DNA of 64,000 nt from Sinomicrobium sp. (GTDB lineage: Bacteria > Bacteroidota > Bacteroidia > Flavobacteriales > Flavobacteriaceae), in the NCBI GenBank assembly GCA_029266035.1, contig JAJUFH010000002.1, positions 124,001 through 188,000 of the forward strand, read 5' to 3'. Below the pieces are notes generated by a model. The model worked only from the letters and a program-made list of their open reading frames with translations, was not told where the DNA came from and searched no databases. The position numbers and the translations under genes are program-made. This document shows positions 63,488 through 64,000 of this stretch, piece after piece (the stretch's first letter is position 1; each line of letters begins with the position of its first letter).

Positions 63488-64000
63488 TCACTCATTGTCG
63501 TCCAACACGTATAAATGTACCAGATCTATTTTAGTACTACTCACTTCAAGTATGGTAAATCTGTACTGCTGAACGATTACTTCATCTCCTTTTTCCGGTA
63601 TTTCCCCAATATGATTCACGATAAGTCCTCCTAGCGTTTCATAATTCTCACTTTCGGGTAAATCGAGTTTGTATTCTTCATTGAGGTAGTCGACATCGAA
63701 GCGGGCGGAGAACTTGTACTCTCTTTCTCCGAGTTGTTCTTCGAGCAGATCGGTAGAATCGTGTTCGTCTTCAATCTCTCCAAACAGCTCTTCTACAATA
63801 TCCTCTACGGTAAGTATCCCTGAAGTCCCTCCGTATTCGTCAAGGACAACAGCTATACTCTTTCTCTTTTTGGTGAGTATACCGAGAATATCATTAATAA
63901 GCATAGTTTCGGGCACATATTCTACAGGTAGCATAATTCCTTTGATACTTCTCGGTTTTTTAAAGAGTTCAAAAGAGTGAACATAACCAATGATATTATC
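63488..64000 (-). CDS. Hemolysin/CorC-type CBS domain protein (5' part outside window)
   Basis: Open frame continuing to the right edge; the first visible residues are DNIIGYVHSFELFKKPRS. Two features identify the family: the end of the CBS pair (SIAVVLDEYGGTSGILTVED, then IVEELFGEIEDEHD) and the C-terminal CorC_HlyC domain (about 80 residues from YKFSARFDVDYL to the VLDDNE end). Such proteins normally have an N-terminal DUF21 membrane domain, which would lie beyond the window. It could be a magnesium/cobalt exporter relative or GldE; the visible part does not distinguish these. Confidence 0.9.
   Translation of the reverse strand, partial: DNIIGYVHSFELFKKPRSIKGIMLPVEYVPETMLINDILGILTKKRKSIAVVLDEYGGTSGILTVEDIVEELFGEIEDEHDSTDLLEEQLGEREYKFSARFDVDYLNEEYKLDLPESENYETLGGLIVNHIGEIPEKGDEVIVQQYRFTILEVSSTKIDLVHLYVLDDNE

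Overview
The window reads as a chromosomal segment of a Bacteroidota bacterium, most likely class Flavobacteriia; the genus cannot be read from the sequence. Supporting signs are a SecD-SecF fusion, a DUF5606 protein, a class II HMG-CoA reductase followed by a GYDIA-type GHMP kinase, a PpiD-like isomerase next to a CBS/CorC-type hemolysin homologue, A-rich leaders without clear Shine-Dalgarno sequences, several TAnnTTTG promoter boxes, and a type VI secretion system (T6SS) of the Bacteroidota-specific subtype iii.

Layout. 1-4848 (+): the 3' part of meaB, then a glycosyltransferase set (GT2, tandem LABn membrane protein, GT39/ArnT-like transferase) that looks like a lipid-linked sugar pathway, and an unknown membrane protein. 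4856-9591 (-): PAP2 phosphatase, small acidic protein, MATE transporter, MazG, DUF5606, peptide deformylase, RuvX. 9772-17081: dapD (+), then secDF, mdh and gyrB (-), most with clear terminators. 17267-36304: T6SS locus in two divergent arms. The minus arm (from 27719 down to 17267) encodes two NlpC/P60-type lipoproteins, TssG, TssN, TssK, TssO, TssH(ClpV), TssE and TssF. The plus arm encodes a membrane-anchored double-PKD protein, TssB and TssC; after a strong terminator come VgrG, two unknown proteins and a PAAR-like putative effector with its own promoter.

36587-43825 (+): purH and the elongasome set mreB-mreC-mreD-PBP2-rodA. 43922-46048 (-): tail-specific protease. 46361-51239 (+): surE, small membrane protein, lpxB, NlpC/P60 lipoprotein, comEC. 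51258-56469 (-): POT peptide transporter, dipeptidyl peptidase IV and a secreted N-formylglutamate amidohydrolase-like protein. 56740-58992 (+): mevalonate pathway pair. 59006-61059 (-): a 50-residue conserved-looking small protein, then a BlaR1-like M56 metallopeptidase with its BlaI-type repressor. 61265-64000 (-): PpiD-like isomerase and the 3' part of a CBS/CorC-type hemolysin homologue running off the right edge.

The most unusual part is the T6SS envelope module. TssN and TssO are recognisable, but I could not recognise TssQ, TssR or Hcp/TssD. In their place sit two related lipoproteins of NlpC/P60 fold, one of which has lost the catalytic cysteine (Cys to His), and a PKD-domain protein. 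These may form or modify the envelope-spanning complex. The vgrG cassette ends in a putative PAAR-like effector with no obvious immunity gene.
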